Origin: Christensenella sp.
GTDB lineage: Bacteria; Bacillota; Clostridia; Christensenellales; CAG-917
DNA: 64,000 nucleotides
NCBI GenBank assembly: GCA_022009775.1
Contig: CP091723.1
Span: 186,001 to 250,000, forward strand
Reading direction: 5' to 3'
Made by a program: the position numbers and the translations under genes. Below are positions 19,232 to 28,140 of this stretch, one piece after another. The notes beneath the pieces are model-generated. The model saw only the letters and a list, made by a program, of their open reading frames with translations. It had not been told where the DNA came from and did no database searches. Every line of letters starts with the position of its first letter. Position 1 is the stretch's first letter.

Positions 19232-19256
19232 AAAACGGCGCATCGTTGCGCCGTTC
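19232..19256 (-). terminator. Likely terminator after the subtilisin-like protease gene
   Basis: Stem AACGGCGCA/TGCGCCGTT with a short T-run on the minus strand (GCCGTTTTGATC). It lies between the converging cysteine-desulfurase-like and S8 protease genes. The T-run is short, so efficiency is uncertain. Confidence 0.6.
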
Positions 19257-19345
19257 CACATTTTAACGATGACAAATATCGGTCATTAAAACAAATCTCT
19301 CAAAGTGTAAGAGTGCAATCACCGTTGTTAGAAGTAATTTCCCGT

Positions 19346-20584
19346 TCACAGTTGCAAAATTCTTATATCGTTTTTCAAAATTGCCCTGTTTAGAACACCT
19401 ATTTTTGCCTGATACGGCGTAAGTTTGCGATATTTTTGACAAAGAAGACAACACGCACCTGCAACGTACGGAGCACTGACCGAAGTTCCGCTCATATTAC
19501 CGTAGGTTCCGCCAACTTGAATACCGGCAACGTCGACGCCTTGCGAATAAACGTCTGGTCGGTACGCTCCGCCGTAATAGCCGCGCGACGAAAAAGGCGC
19601 CACGTTCAGATTTTTGTCCACCGCACCGACCGAAATGACTTCAGTGCTTATCGCCGGCGATTTCAAAGATCCTGCGCCGCTGTTGCCCGAAGCGCAAACT
19701 ACGATAAGTCCGCTTCTTGCAAGCATTTCAACGCCGATTTTTAGCGGGTCGGCATATTCGAGCGGTTCTGCGCCGAAACTCATGCACACCACTCTTACGT
19801 CATATCTTCTAAAATTGTCGAAAAGCCATTGCATGCCGTCGAGAATTTTGAAAGTTCCGCTTTCACCGCTGTCGTCGATGACTTTTACTCCGACGATGTT
19901 TGCCTTTGGAGCAACACCCGCGGTCTTTCTTGCCGAAGCGTTTCCGTTGCCTGCCGCAACTCCCGCAACGAACGTGCCGTGTCCGTTATCGTCGTAAGGC
20001 TCGGCGCTTTCGTTTATCATATCCTCGAAATGAACGATTCTTTCTCTCGGTACGGACAAATCGAGATGCGGAGATACCCCCGTGTCCATAACGCAAAGCG
20101 TAACCCCGCTTCCGTCAAGCGACTCGTCAAACGTCGGCACGGGTGAAAACAATCCGCTGTTTTCAACGTGAAAATCTCGCTTGTCGGCAGGATTGTCGCC
20201 ACTTGAACCGGTTTGGTTACTTTTGTGCGTTTCATCGCCCGTGTCGCTTGCGATATTGTTTTGAAAATTTACGTTTAGACCTGTTAGATTGCCAATATCG
20301 TCGCTTAAAGCAAGCACTTTGCTTTGCGCCGAAACATATTCCACTTCTTGCATTCTTTCAAGTTTTACAGCATCTTTAAGACTGCATTTTATCGCAACCG
20401 AGCGTATGAACGGATAAAGTCCGCAAACGTCGAAATTTCGCTCTATGTAACCTAAATGAAGCGGATTTCTCACTCTCACAAGCGCGTCTGCACTTTCGTT
20501 TTCACACAACGTGGTCACAACGCCGCCCGATATCTTCGACCGTGCGGACAGACGACTTATTATGTTTTTGTCAATCTTGTCCAT
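19346..20584 (-). CDS. S8 family subtilisin-like serine protease
   Basis: A 412-residue subtilase. The catalytic triad is visible: Asp in VTLCVMDTGVSPHLDL, His in DDNGHGTFVAGVAAG and Ser in YGNMSGTSVSAPYVAG, with the oxyanion Asn in VVCASGNSGAG. The first 150 residues include a region like an inhibitor-type propeptide (LVRVRNPLHLGYIERNF...). No clear signal peptide is visible, so it may be intracellular or released in another way. It starts 1 bp after the stop of the small gene upstream, so they form an operon. Confidence 0.9.
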   Translation of the reverse strand: MDKIDKNIISRLSARSKISGGVVTTLCENESADALVRVRNPLHLGYIERNFDVCGLYPFIRSVAIKCSLKDAVKLERMQEVEYVSAQSKVLALSDDIGNLTGLNVNFQNNIASDTGDETHKSNQTGSSGDNPADKRDFHVENSGLFSPVPTFDESLDGSGVTLCVMDTGVSPHLDLSVPRERIVHFEDMINESAEPYDDNGHGTFVAGVAAGNGNASARKTAGVAPKANIVGVKVIDDSGESGTFKILDGMQWLFDNFRRYDVRVVCMSFGAEPLEYADPLKIGVEMLARSGLIVVCASGNSGAGSLKSPAISTEVISVGAVDKNLNVAPFSSRGYYGGAYRPDVYSQGVDVAGIQVGGTYGNMSGTSVSAPYVAGACCLLCQKYRKLTPYQAKIGVLNRAILKNDIRILQL

Positions 20585-20585
20585 A

Positions 20586-20891
20586 TCACCCCTTGAGCAT
20601 ATCTATAAGCGCACGCATTCGTTCTCGTTGCTCGGCGTTCAACATCGCGCTCGTTGCCGAATACAGTCTTTCTAGCGTGCCCACGTCAAACGTTCCGTCC
20701 GCTTTCATTTTGGACACGAGCGACGATAGTTCCCCCATAAGCTCCTGTTCGCTTTTCCCCTGAAATCGCGCATAAGCGTTCATTGCATCGTCATAATTTG
20801 CGCCGTTGCTTGCCCCATCCTTTTGACGTCCATTGTTTTCGGAGTTGTCGGAAAAATTTCCGCCCATGCCGTTATATTGATAAAAATTCAT
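20586..20891 (-). CDS. Small hydrophilic protein of unknown function
   Basis: 101 residues starting at ATG 20891 (RBS AAAGGAGATAGT). The first 40 residues are Asn/Gly/Ser-rich and probably disordered. The rest is predicted helical (SEQELMGELSSLVSKMKADG and RLYSATSAMLNAEQRERMRA). It directly precedes the subtilase gene, so it could be a partner or substrate. Divergent from the gene at 20950. Confidence 0.6.
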   Translation of the reverse strand: MNFYQYNGMGGNFSDNSENNGRQKDGASNGANYDDAMNAYARFQGKSEQELMGELSSLVSKMKADGTFDVGTLERLYSATSAMLNAEQRERMRALIDMLKG

Positions 20892-20949
20892 ACTATCTCC
20901 TTTCACATTCAATATATGAGCGCATATTATGGTTGTGACAAGGTGAAAT

Positions 20950-21514
20950 ATGAATTTTGACGTAAACGCAATCGCATCTTTGATGCAAGCAATGCAAAAG
21001 CCGCCTGCAAACGACGTAAAACGCGATATTCCTCAATCTGCGCCTAAAAACGAGCGTGTGAGTGACGTTTCGCCTTTCTGCGCTCAAAACGGACTTGGCG
21101 AGCAAATTCGCATAAACACGGACGAAAGCGGCGGCGAACAGAAAAACGCTTTTGCAGATATAATGGGAAATCTTGCAAAGCAAAACCCCATGTTCTCGCT
21201 TGTAAGCGCAATGCAAGGCGGAAAAGGCGATATGGCTTCACTTCTTCCGCTCGTTATGTCGCTTATGCAGTCCCAAAAGCCTAAAAATGAAGAAAAAAAC
21301 GGCACGAACGTTGAAAACGATGCCCACTCTTCCGAGAAACATGCGGAAAGCAATTCCGAACAAACAGAAAACGTTCCAAAAGAATGCGAAAATAAAGATT
21401 CGGAAAATATCAAAAAGAAAAAGAAAAAACGCAACGAGACGTTTTTGCCCCCGTTGCGTTTGCAGGTTATGAAGTCGTGTCAAAACTGTGCGCTTTGATG
21501 AAACTCTCTCGATG
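20950..21514 (+). CDS. Unknown hydrophilic protein (one frameshift)
   Basis: Not recognised. Methionine-rich helical stretches (VNAIASLMQAMQ, MASLLPLVMSLMQSQ) are followed by a Glu/Asn/Lys-rich low-complexity segment. The open frame stops at 21498. A one-base shift in the A-rich tract 21414-21436 gives the more protein-like end VFAPVAFAGYEVVSKLCALM and a stop at 21512-21514, two bases from the converging glyA stop. Its divergent neighbour at 20586-20891 has a similar make-up, so the two may be related in function. Confidence 0.5.
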
Positions 21515-21516
21515 AG

Positions 21517-22773
21517 TTACATATACAAAGCGTCTTTGTAAATCGGATACTCGTCGCAAAGAGCGATTGCTCGTGCTCTGACGTCTTCGATTGCTTCTTC
21601 TTTGCCTTCCACAACGTCCGCAATCATATCCGCAATTCTCACCATATCGTCTTCTTTCATTCCGCGAGTGGTGACCGCCGGAGTACCCACTCTTATACCG
21701 CTCGTCAGAGACGGCGGAAGGGGCTCGTTTGGAATGGAATTCTTATTTGCGGTGATATGCGCTTCGTCAAGCCAGGTTTCGAGTTGCTTGCCGTTGACTC
21801 CGCTTCCCGTGAGATTGACGAGCATCATATGATTGTCCGTGCCGCCGCTGACAAGTTTCAATCCGCGTTCGAGCAAGCGATTTGCCATCGCTTTCGCGTT
21901 TTTGACGATTTGAATCTGATATTCCTTAAACTCGGGTGAAAGCGCTTCTTTGAAAGCGACCGCCTTTGCCGCGATTATGTGCATGAGCGGACCGCCCTGA
22001 CTTCCGGGGAAAACCGCCTTGTTTATACGTTTTGCAATCTCTTCGTCGTCGCACATAATGAGACCGCCGCGCGGACCGCGCAAAGTCTTGTGCGTTGTAG
22101 ACGTGATGACGTGCGCGTATCCGACGGGGCTTTGATGCACGCCTGCGACGATAAGTCCCGCAACGTGCGCAATGTCCGCCATAAGGTATGCGCCCACTTC
22201 GTCTGCAATCTCTCTGAAACGCTTATAATCTATTTCTCTTGGATACGCGCTTGCGCCGCAGACGATGAGTTGCGGCTTGCATTCCAATGCTATTTCGCGC
22301 ACCTTGTCGTAGTCTATGCGCTCGGTCACGGGATCTATGCCGTATCCGACGCAGTTGAACAACTTGCCGCTCATATTCACTTTTGCGCCGTGCGTGAGAT
22401 GTCCGCCGTCGGCAAGCGTCATGCCGAGAATGGTGTCTCCGCTCTTCAAAAGCGCGTAATACGCCGCAAAGTTTGCATTTGAACCGCAATGCGGTTGTAC
22501 GTTTGCGTATTTCACACCGAAAAGTTGTTTCGCACGCTCTATTGCAAGATTTTCTGCAATGTCCACGTATTCGCAACCGCCGTAATAGCGTTTGCCGGGA
22601 TAACCTTCCGCATACTTGTTGGTGTAGAAAGTTCCTGCCGCCGCCAAAACTGCTTCGGAAACGATGTTTTCGCTTGCGATGAGTTCGAGATTGTGTTGCT
22701 GACGTTCAAATTCTTTGAGCATCGACTCGTACAATTCGCCGTCCACTTCTTTTATACTTTTAAGGTCTATCAT
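21517..22773 (-). CDS. glyA: Serine hydroxymethyltransferase
   Basis: PLP enzyme interconverting serine and glycine with tetrahydrofolate, the main source of C1 units. Visible: NLELIASENIVSEAVLAAAG, NKYAEGYPGKRYYGGCEYVD, VITSTTHKTLRGPRGG (Schiff-base Lys) and TSGIRVGTPAVTTRGM. Length 418 residues is standard. RBS AGGAAG precedes ATG 22773. Last gene of the minus-strand run from comM to glyA. Confidence 0.97.
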   Translation of the reverse strand: MIDLKSIKEVDGELYESMLKEFERQQHNLELIASENIVSEAVLAAAGTFYTNKYAEGYPGKRYYGGCEYVDIAENLAIERAKQLFGVKYANVQPHCGSNANFAAYYALLKSGDTILGMTLADGGHLTHGAKVNMSGKLFNCVGYGIDPVTERIDYDKVREIALECKPQLIVCGASAYPREIDYKRFREIADEVGAYLMADIAHVAGLIVAGVHQSPVGYAHVITSTTHKTLRGPRGGLIMCDDEEIAKRINKAVFPGSQGGPLMHIIAAKAVAFKEALSPEFKEYQIQIVKNAKAMANRLLERGLKLVSGGTDNHMMLVNLTGSGVNGKQLETWLDEAHITANKNSIPNEPLPPSLTSGIRVGTPAVTTRGMKEDDMVRIADMIADVVEGKEEAIEDVRARAIALCDEYPIYKDALYM

Positions 22774-22806
22774 TCGTAAATCTTCCTTTCTCGGTTTTGC
22801 TTTTTT

Positions 22807-23118
22807 TCAACAGTATTTGTCAAGCACTTCTGCTATTTGCATTTTAAGGCGATAGCCGATGAGTTTTTCTTTCACTTCGCCGTTCACGAAAACGAAAAGC
22901 GCGGGAATCGACATAATGCCGAAACGCTCGGCAAGGTCGGGATTTTCGTCAACGTCGACCTTTCCCACGACTGCTCTGCCTTCGTATTCTTTTGCGATTT
23001 CTTCAACGTTCGGAGCAAGCATTTTGCAAGGTCCGCACCACGTCGCCCAGAAATCCACCAAAACGACGCCGTTTTTGATTGTTTCGTCAAAATTGTTATT
23101 ATTCAAGATAAGTTCCAT
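22807..23118 (-). CDS. trxA: Thioredoxin
   Basis: 103-residue thioredoxin with the redox motif in FWATWCGPCKMLAPN and the cis-Pro region IMSIPALFVF. General cytoplasmic disulfide reductase. It lies between an RseC-like gene and glyA with short gaps, so cotranscription is likely. Confidence 0.96.
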   Translation of the reverse strand: MELILNNNNFDETIKNGVVLVDFWATWCGPCKMLAPNVEEIAKEYEGRAVVGKVDVDENPDLAERFGIMSIPALFVFVNGEVKEKLIGYRLKMQIAEVLDKYC

Positions 23119-23133
23119 AATAAACTCCTGATT

Positions 23134-23571
23134 TTATTGTTTGTTGTTTACGATATAATCTTGCACGGTTGCAGGACAAATGCTCTTCATGCGCGGACTG
23201 AAACCTTTCTTCTTGCGTATGACGAATTTGTCGAGAAGAATCGCAATCGCAAAGCCTATTATAAGTCCGCCAAGAGCCATAAGCACCTGCGCAAGTTCGT
23301 TTATGAGCGTTCCCACGCCTATGCCTACGCCGATTAGGACAAGCGGAATGACATAGACGATAGCCGCCGCCGTAAGCACGTATCTTTCGCCCATTTCCAC
23401 TTCCACAAAGTCGCCCACGTTTGCGCCGAGCGTGTTGTCAAGCGTCACTTCGACTTTCATGGTGTCTTTCGTGACGGCGCACATATGGCATTTGTCGCAC
23501 GCGCTGTGACGCTCGAATTGCACCGTGGCTTTATTGCCTTTGATTTTTGAAACTACTCCGCGTTCGGTCAT
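23134..23571 (-). CDS. RseC/MucC-like membrane protein (SoxR-reducing family)
   Basis: 145 residues. The N-terminal half has the family pattern TERGVVSKIKGNKATVQFER followed by cysteines in HSACDKCHMCAV. Two membrane helices follow (AAAIVYVIPLVLIGVGIGVG, MALGGLIIGFAIAILL) and then a basic tail. Members in other bacteria accompany Rnf-type electron transport and act on redox sensors; the partner here is unknown. The start overlaps the hisS stop by 4 bp (ATGA). The thioredoxin gene follows. Confidence 0.82.
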   Translation of the reverse strand: MTERGVVSKIKGNKATVQFERHSACDKCHMCAVTKDTMKVEVTLDNTLGANVGDFVEVEMGERYVLTAAAIVYVIPLVLIGVGIGVGTLINELAQVLMALGGLIIGFAIAILLDKFVIRKKKGFSPRMKSICPATVQDYIVNNKQ

Positions 23572-24818
23572 TTTTCAAAATATTCGCAAAGTTTTGCGAT
23601 TTCGACCTGCTCGGTCGTTCCGATTTTCATATCCTTGACGTTTACGACGCCGGCTGCAAGTTCTTCGTCGCCGATTACAACCACGTTCTTAACGCCGGTG
23701 CGGTCTGCGTATTTCATCTGCGCTTTTACACCCCTGTCCATAATGTCCGTCTCGGCTTTCACGCCTGCGTTGCGAAGGTCTCTGACGAGTTTTCTTGCAA
23801 AATCCTGCGCTTTTTCGCCTAGCGGTGCAATATACACGTCCATAGTCTCTTCTTCCGCTTTAAGATTGTTCGTGTTTTCAAGAACGAGAAGCAATCTTTC
23901 AAGACCGAGACCGAATCCGACTGCGGGAGTGGGCTTTCCGCCGACTTCTTCGACGAGATTGTTGTATCTTCCGCCGCCGCACACCGTGCCTTGCGCGCCT
24001 ATATCGGTGGATATAAACTCAAAGACGGTGCGTGTGTAGTAGTCAAGACCGCGAACGATGCCGGGATTGACCTTGAACGAGATGCCGAGAGACGTCAATA
24101 TCTCTTGCACCTTTTCAAAGTGCGCTTTGCAATCGTCGCAAAGATAATCCGTTATTCTCGGAGCGTTCTTCACGATTTCTTTGCACTTTTCTTCCTTGCA
24201 GTCGAGAATACGAAGCGGATTTTTGTCAAATCTTGCTTGGCATTGACCGCACATAAGGTGCAAATTTGCGCCGATGTACTCTTTCAAAGCCTTGTTGTAC
24301 TCCGCGCGGCACTTGGGGCATCCGATGCTGTTGATGTTGAGTTCGAGTTCTTTAAGTCCGACTCTTCTCAAGAAAGTCGAAGCAAGAGAAATGACTTCCG
24401 CGTCTGCGGCCGGAGAATCGCTTCCGTAGCATTCCACTCCGAATTGGTGGTGTTCGCGAAGTCTGCCGTTTTGCGGTTTCTCATAGCGGAAAATGCTTGC
24501 TATATAATACGCTTTCATAGGCATAACGCCCTGATGCAAACCGTTTTCGATAAAGCAACGCGCAACGCCTGCCGTGCCTTCGGGGCGAAGCGTCATGCTT
24601 CTTCCGCCCTTGTCGTCGAAAGTATACATTTCCTTCGTCACGATGTCGGTGGTTTCGCCCACTCCGCGAAGGAAAAGTTCGGTATGCTCGAACATGGGCG
24701 TGCGGATTTCTTTAAATCCGAATTCACTCGCCACTTCTCTTGCGACGCCTTCGACGTAATGCCATTTGTATGCTTCTTGCGGCAACATGTCCTTTGTGCC
24801 CTTGGGTATGTTTATCAT
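23568..24818 (-). CDS. hisS: Histidyl-tRNA synthetase
   Basis: Class II aminoacyl-tRNA synthetase, 416 residues. Visible: IPKGTKDMLPQEAYKW, EIRTPMFEHTELFLRGVGE (motif 1 region), TLRPEGTAGVAR (motif 2), GIVRGLDYYTRTVFEF (HisA motif) and AVGFGLGLERLLLVLE (motif 3). No T-box or other leader fits in the 36-bp gap to hslU, so it is probably expressed as part of the run from upstream. Confidence 0.97.
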   Translation of the reverse strand: MINIPKGTKDMLPQEAYKWHYVEGVAREVASEFGFKEIRTPMFEHTELFLRGVGETTDIVTKEMYTFDDKGGRSMTLRPEGTAGVARCFIENGLHQGVMPMKAYYIASIFRYEKPQNGRLREHHQFGVECYGSDSPAADAEVISLASTFLRRVGLKELELNINSIGCPKCRAEYNKALKEYIGANLHLMCGQCQARFDKNPLRILDCKEEKCKEIVKNAPRITDYLCDDCKAHFEKVQEILTSLGISFKVNPGIVRGLDYYTRTVFEFISTDIGAQGTVCGGGRYNNLVEEVGGKPTPAVGFGLGLERLLLVLENTNNLKAEEETMDVYIAPLGEKAQDFARKLVRDLRNAGVKAETDIMDRGVKAQMKYADRTGVKNVVVIGDEELAAGVVNVKDMKIGTTEQVEIAKLCEYFEK

Positions 24819-24854
24819 CTTTTTCCTTCCTATTTCGTTTCCGACACCTTCGTA

Positions 24855-26189
24855 TCAGATAATATAACGTCTGAGATTTCTTTCTTTAAGATTTGCGCTA
24901 AGGTGTGCTTCGACGTACGCCTTGTCGATGTTGATTTCCTTCGTCACGTTGTCGTCCGCTTCGTAAAGCACGTCTTTGAGCAATGATTCGAGCACGGCGT
25001 GCAGTCTGCGCGCGCCGAGATTTTCACTGTTTTCGTTCTCTTCAAACGCCACTCTCGCAATCTCGTCAATCGCTTCGTCCGAGAAGTTGAGAGACACGCC
25101 GTCCACGCCAAGCAATTCTTTGTATTGTTTCAAAACCGCGTTGTCGGGCTCGGTGAGAATACGCACGAAATCGTCTTTCGTGAGATTGTCGAGTTCCACG
25201 CGGATGGGGAATCTGCCCTGAAGTTCGGGAATAAGGTCTTCCATGCGCGAGATGTGGAACGCGCCCGCGGCAATGAACAAAATGAAGTCCGTGCGGATTG
25301 CGCCGTATTTGGTCTGAACGGTGCTTCCTTCAACGATGGGCAGGATGTCTCTTTGCACGCCTTCGCGGGATACGTCGTGACCTTGCTGTCCGTTGTCGTT
25401 GGTTGCGATTTTGTCGATTTCGTCAAGGAACACTACGCCGTCCTGCTCTGCTCTTTGCAGTGCTTCCTGCGTGATTGCGTCCTGATCTACCATCTTTTCC
25501 GCTTCCTGATTGACCATAAACTCCATCGCTTGCTTGACGGTGAGTTTTCTCTTTTTCACGGGTGCTTTGCCCATCATGCCGCCAAAGATAGAACCGAGAT
25601 CGATCTCGTTGCCGGGAGCGTTGCCCGGTTGCAACTGAATGGGCTTGGGCTGTTGACGGATTTCCATCTCGATCGTGATGCCGTCAAGGTGTCCTGCACG
25701 GATTTCCTGCAAGAGTTCTTCGCGAAGTTGCGCGTCGCTCTTTTCGGTTGCTCCTGCCGCGTTTTTGCGGATAGGGAGCAATATTTCGCAGAGTTTGTTC
25801 TCTGCAATTTCCGTCGCCTTGGGCATGACTTCTTTGAATTTCTCGTCTTTGACGAGACGGATTGAAACTTCCACGAGATCGCGAATGATGCTCTCTACGT
25901 CTCTGCCGACGTAGCCCACTTCGGTGAATTTCGTCGCTTCCACTTTCACGAAAGGCGCTTTGACCACTTTTGCGAGTCTTCTTGCGATTTCCGTCTTGCC
26001 GACGCCCGTCGGGCCTTTCATGATGATGTTTTTCGGCGTGATTTCTTCTCTCATTTCTTCGGGAAGTTTGCTTCTTCTGTATCTGTTGCGAAGAGCGATA
26101 GCCACCGCCACTTTTGCGTCGTGCTGACCGATGATGTATCTATCGAGTTCAGCCACGATTTGTTTTGGAGTCATAACGTTGTTGTCCAT
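24855..26189 (-). CDS. hslU: ATP-dependent protease ATPase subunit HslU (ClpY)
   Basis: AAA+ unfoldase working with HslV. Starts MTPKQIVAELDRYIIGQHDA after five extra residues, Walker A MKGPTGVGKTEIARR, Walker B DGVVFLDEIDKIA, and the C-terminal sensor-2 region LGARRLHAVLE ending in YII for docking into HslV. 444 residues. Start ATG 26189 (RBS AGGAGG), 13 bp after the hslV stop. The longer frame to 26390 is antisense-like hslV sequence. Confidence 0.97.
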   Translation of the reverse strand: MDNNVMTPKQIVAELDRYIIGQHDAKVAVAIALRNRYRRSKLPEEMREEITPKNIIMKGPTGVGKTEIARRLAKVVKAPFVKVEATKFTEVGYVGRDVESIIRDLVEVSIRLVKDEKFKEVMPKATEIAENKLCEILLPIRKNAAGATEKSDAQLREELLQEIRAGHLDGITIEMEIRQQPKPIQLQPGNAPGNEIDLGSIFGGMMGKAPVKKRKLTVKQAMEFMVNQEAEKMVDQDAITQEALQRAEQDGVVFLDEIDKIATNDNGQQGHDVSREGVQRDILPIVEGSTVQTKYGAIRTDFILFIAAGAFHISRMEDLIPELQGRFPIRVELDNLTKDDFVRILTEPDNAVLKQYKELLGVDGVSLNFSDEAIDEIARVAFEENENSENLGARRLHAVLESLLKDVLYEADDNVTKEINIDKAYVEAHLSANLKERNLRRYII

Positions 26190-26202
26190 AATAAGCCTCC
26201 TG

Positions 26203-26739
26203 TCACACTGTTTCGACGGTGATATGGTCGTTGGTGTACACGCAAATCTCGCTTGCGATTTTGAGTGCGCGAGTTGCGATTTCCTTTGCGCTAAGATCGG
26301 TTGCGTCCGCAAGTGCGCGAGCCGCCGCGAGCGCATAGTTGCCGCCGCTGCCGATTGCCACGATTCCGTTTTCGGGTTCGATGACTTCACCGGTGCCAGA
26401 AATCACGTAAATGCTGTTGTGGTCTGCAGCAATGAGCAACGCTTCGAGTTTTCTGCCGCCCTTGTCGTTTCTCCAAAGTTCCGCAAGTTCGACAGCCGCT
26501 CTCATAAGATTGCCGCTATATTTTTGAAGCATAGCTTCAAATCTTTCGGACAACGCAAATGCGTCCGAGACCGAACCTGCAAAGCCGACCACCACTTTAT
26601 CGTTGTAAATACGTTTCACTTTGACGGCGTTGCCTTTCATGATGACGCTTTCGCCCATCGTGACCTGACCGTCGCCCGCAACTGCGGTTTCGCCGTTTCT
26701 TCTCACGGCGCAAATTGTAGTTCCGCGAAATTCTATCAT
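26203..26739 (-). CDS. hslV: ATP-dependent protease peptidase subunit HslV (ClpQ)
   Basis: N-terminal-nucleophile threonine protease of the proteasome beta type. RGTTICAVRRNGETAVAGDG contains the catalytic Thr after a six-residue propeptide. GFAGSVSDAFALSERFE and IGSGGNYALAAARAL follow. 178 residues, a normal length. Upstream of hslU, downstream of trmFO. Confidence 0.96.
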   Translation of the reverse strand: MIEFRGTTICAVRRNGETAVAGDGQVTMGESVIMKGNAVKVKRIYNDKVVVGFAGSVSDAFALSERFEAMLQKYSGNLMRAAVELAELWRNDKGGRKLEALLIAADHNSIYVISGTGEVIEPENGIVAIGSGGNYALAAARALADATDLSAKEIATRALKIASEICVYTNDHITVETV

Positions 26740-26832
26740 TGTGTTCTCCTTATCTTTGTGAAGTGCCTTTCACTTCCGTTTTCCGATAATCTATCGGTAT
26801 ATTCTGCGAGCAATAATGCCCATATTGTAACC

Positions 26833-28131
26833 TTATCGTTGATTTTTTATAGCGTCTATCGACCTGTCGTGATACGCCTGTTTGCGTTTTTGCTTGTCTC
26901 TGAATCCCGTAATCGACGGCAATATGCCGAAATTTGCGTTCATAGGCTTGAAATCGAGCGCGCAAGTGGATACGTATCTGCAAAGCGAGCCGATTATCGT
27001 CACGTCCGACGGCACTTGCAATCTGTCGCCGTCGAGTTCTTTTGCAAGCGCGATTCCTGCAATCATACCGCTCATTATGCTCTCAACGTAGCCTTCCACA
27101 CCCGACAATTGCCCTGCTATATAAAGCGGTCTGTCGCCTTTGACTCTGAACGTCTCGTCAATAACGCCCGGAGCGTTTATATAGGTGTTGCGGTGCATTA
27201 TGCCGTATCTTACGAATTCGGCATCGTGAAGAGCGGGAATCATGCGGAAAACTCTTTTTTGCTCACCATAGGTGAGATTCGTTTGAAAGCCAACGAGATT
27301 GTAACAATCTCCTGCAACGTTTTCTTTTCTCAACTGCACGACAGCGTACGCTTTTTTCGCCCGTGTGGGGATTGCGAAGTCCGACGGGTTTGAGCGGACC
27401 GAAACGAATGGTGTCGCTTCCGCGCTTCGCCATCTCTTCTATGGGCATGCAACCGTCGAAAAGTTCGCTCTTTTCAAAGTCGTGCAATAGGACGGTTTGG
27501 GCGTTGACGAGCTCGTTGTAAAACGCTTCGTATTCGTCTTTTGCATGGGCAAATTGAGATAATCTTCTCCGCCTTTGCCGTATCTTCCGCCGAAATACGC
27601 TTTCGACATATCTATGCTGTCAAACTCCACGATAGGAGCGATTGCGTCGTAGAAAAACAGTCTGTCTTTTCCCGTGAGTTCTCCGACGACTTTTGCAATC
27701 GAGTCGGATGTGAGCGGCCCCGTCGCAATCACAGTGGGAACGTCTTCGTCAAGACTCGTGACTTCTTCTCTCACGAGAGTGAAATCGGGATATGCGTTCA
27801 ACGCATTTTCAACCGACTTTGAAAAACCTTCTCTTTCCACCGACAATGCGCTGCCCGACGGCACGGCATTCTCTCTTGCAAGTGGCAAAAGTCTGCATCC
27901 CAAAAGGTCGAGTTCTTCTTTGAGAAGCCCCGAAGCCGTGCAAGGCTCGGACGATTTGAGCGAGTTGGAACACACGAGTTCGGCAAGGTTTTCCGTTTTG
28001 TGCGCTCCGGTGGTGTGAGCAGGACGCATCTCGTACATCTTCACCGCGTATCCGCGTTCGAGAAGTTGCAATGCACATTCGCATCCGGCAAGCCCGCCGC
28101 CTATGATTTTTACAAGTCGTTTCTCGCTCAT
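26833..28131 (-). CDS. trmFO: TrmFO, folate-dependent tRNA m5U54 methyltransferase (two frameshifts)
   Basis: FAD protein that methylates U54 of tRNA using methylenetetrahydrofolate. Visible: KIIGGGLAGCECALQLLERG (FAD), YEMRPAHTTGAHKTENLAEL, CSNSLKS, GSALSVEREGFS and GPLKPVGLRNPHTG; the C-terminal part has QLSGVEGYVESIMSGMIAG. The frame breaks at the T4 run 27539-27542 (one base missing) and the T6 run 27352-27357 (one base extra). Corrected, it is an ordinary protein of about 430 residues. It lies between topA and hslV as in many Firmicutes. Confidence 0.92.
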
Positions 28132-28140
28132 CGTTCGTTC

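Noticed and set aside
24819..24854. T-box leader for hisS
   Set aside because: Only 36 bp separate hslU from hisS; no T-box core is present.
26131..27393. Plus-strand frame of 420 codons opposite hslV and trmFO
   Set aside because: Both underlying genes are well supported on the minus strand; the plus frame has no family motif.
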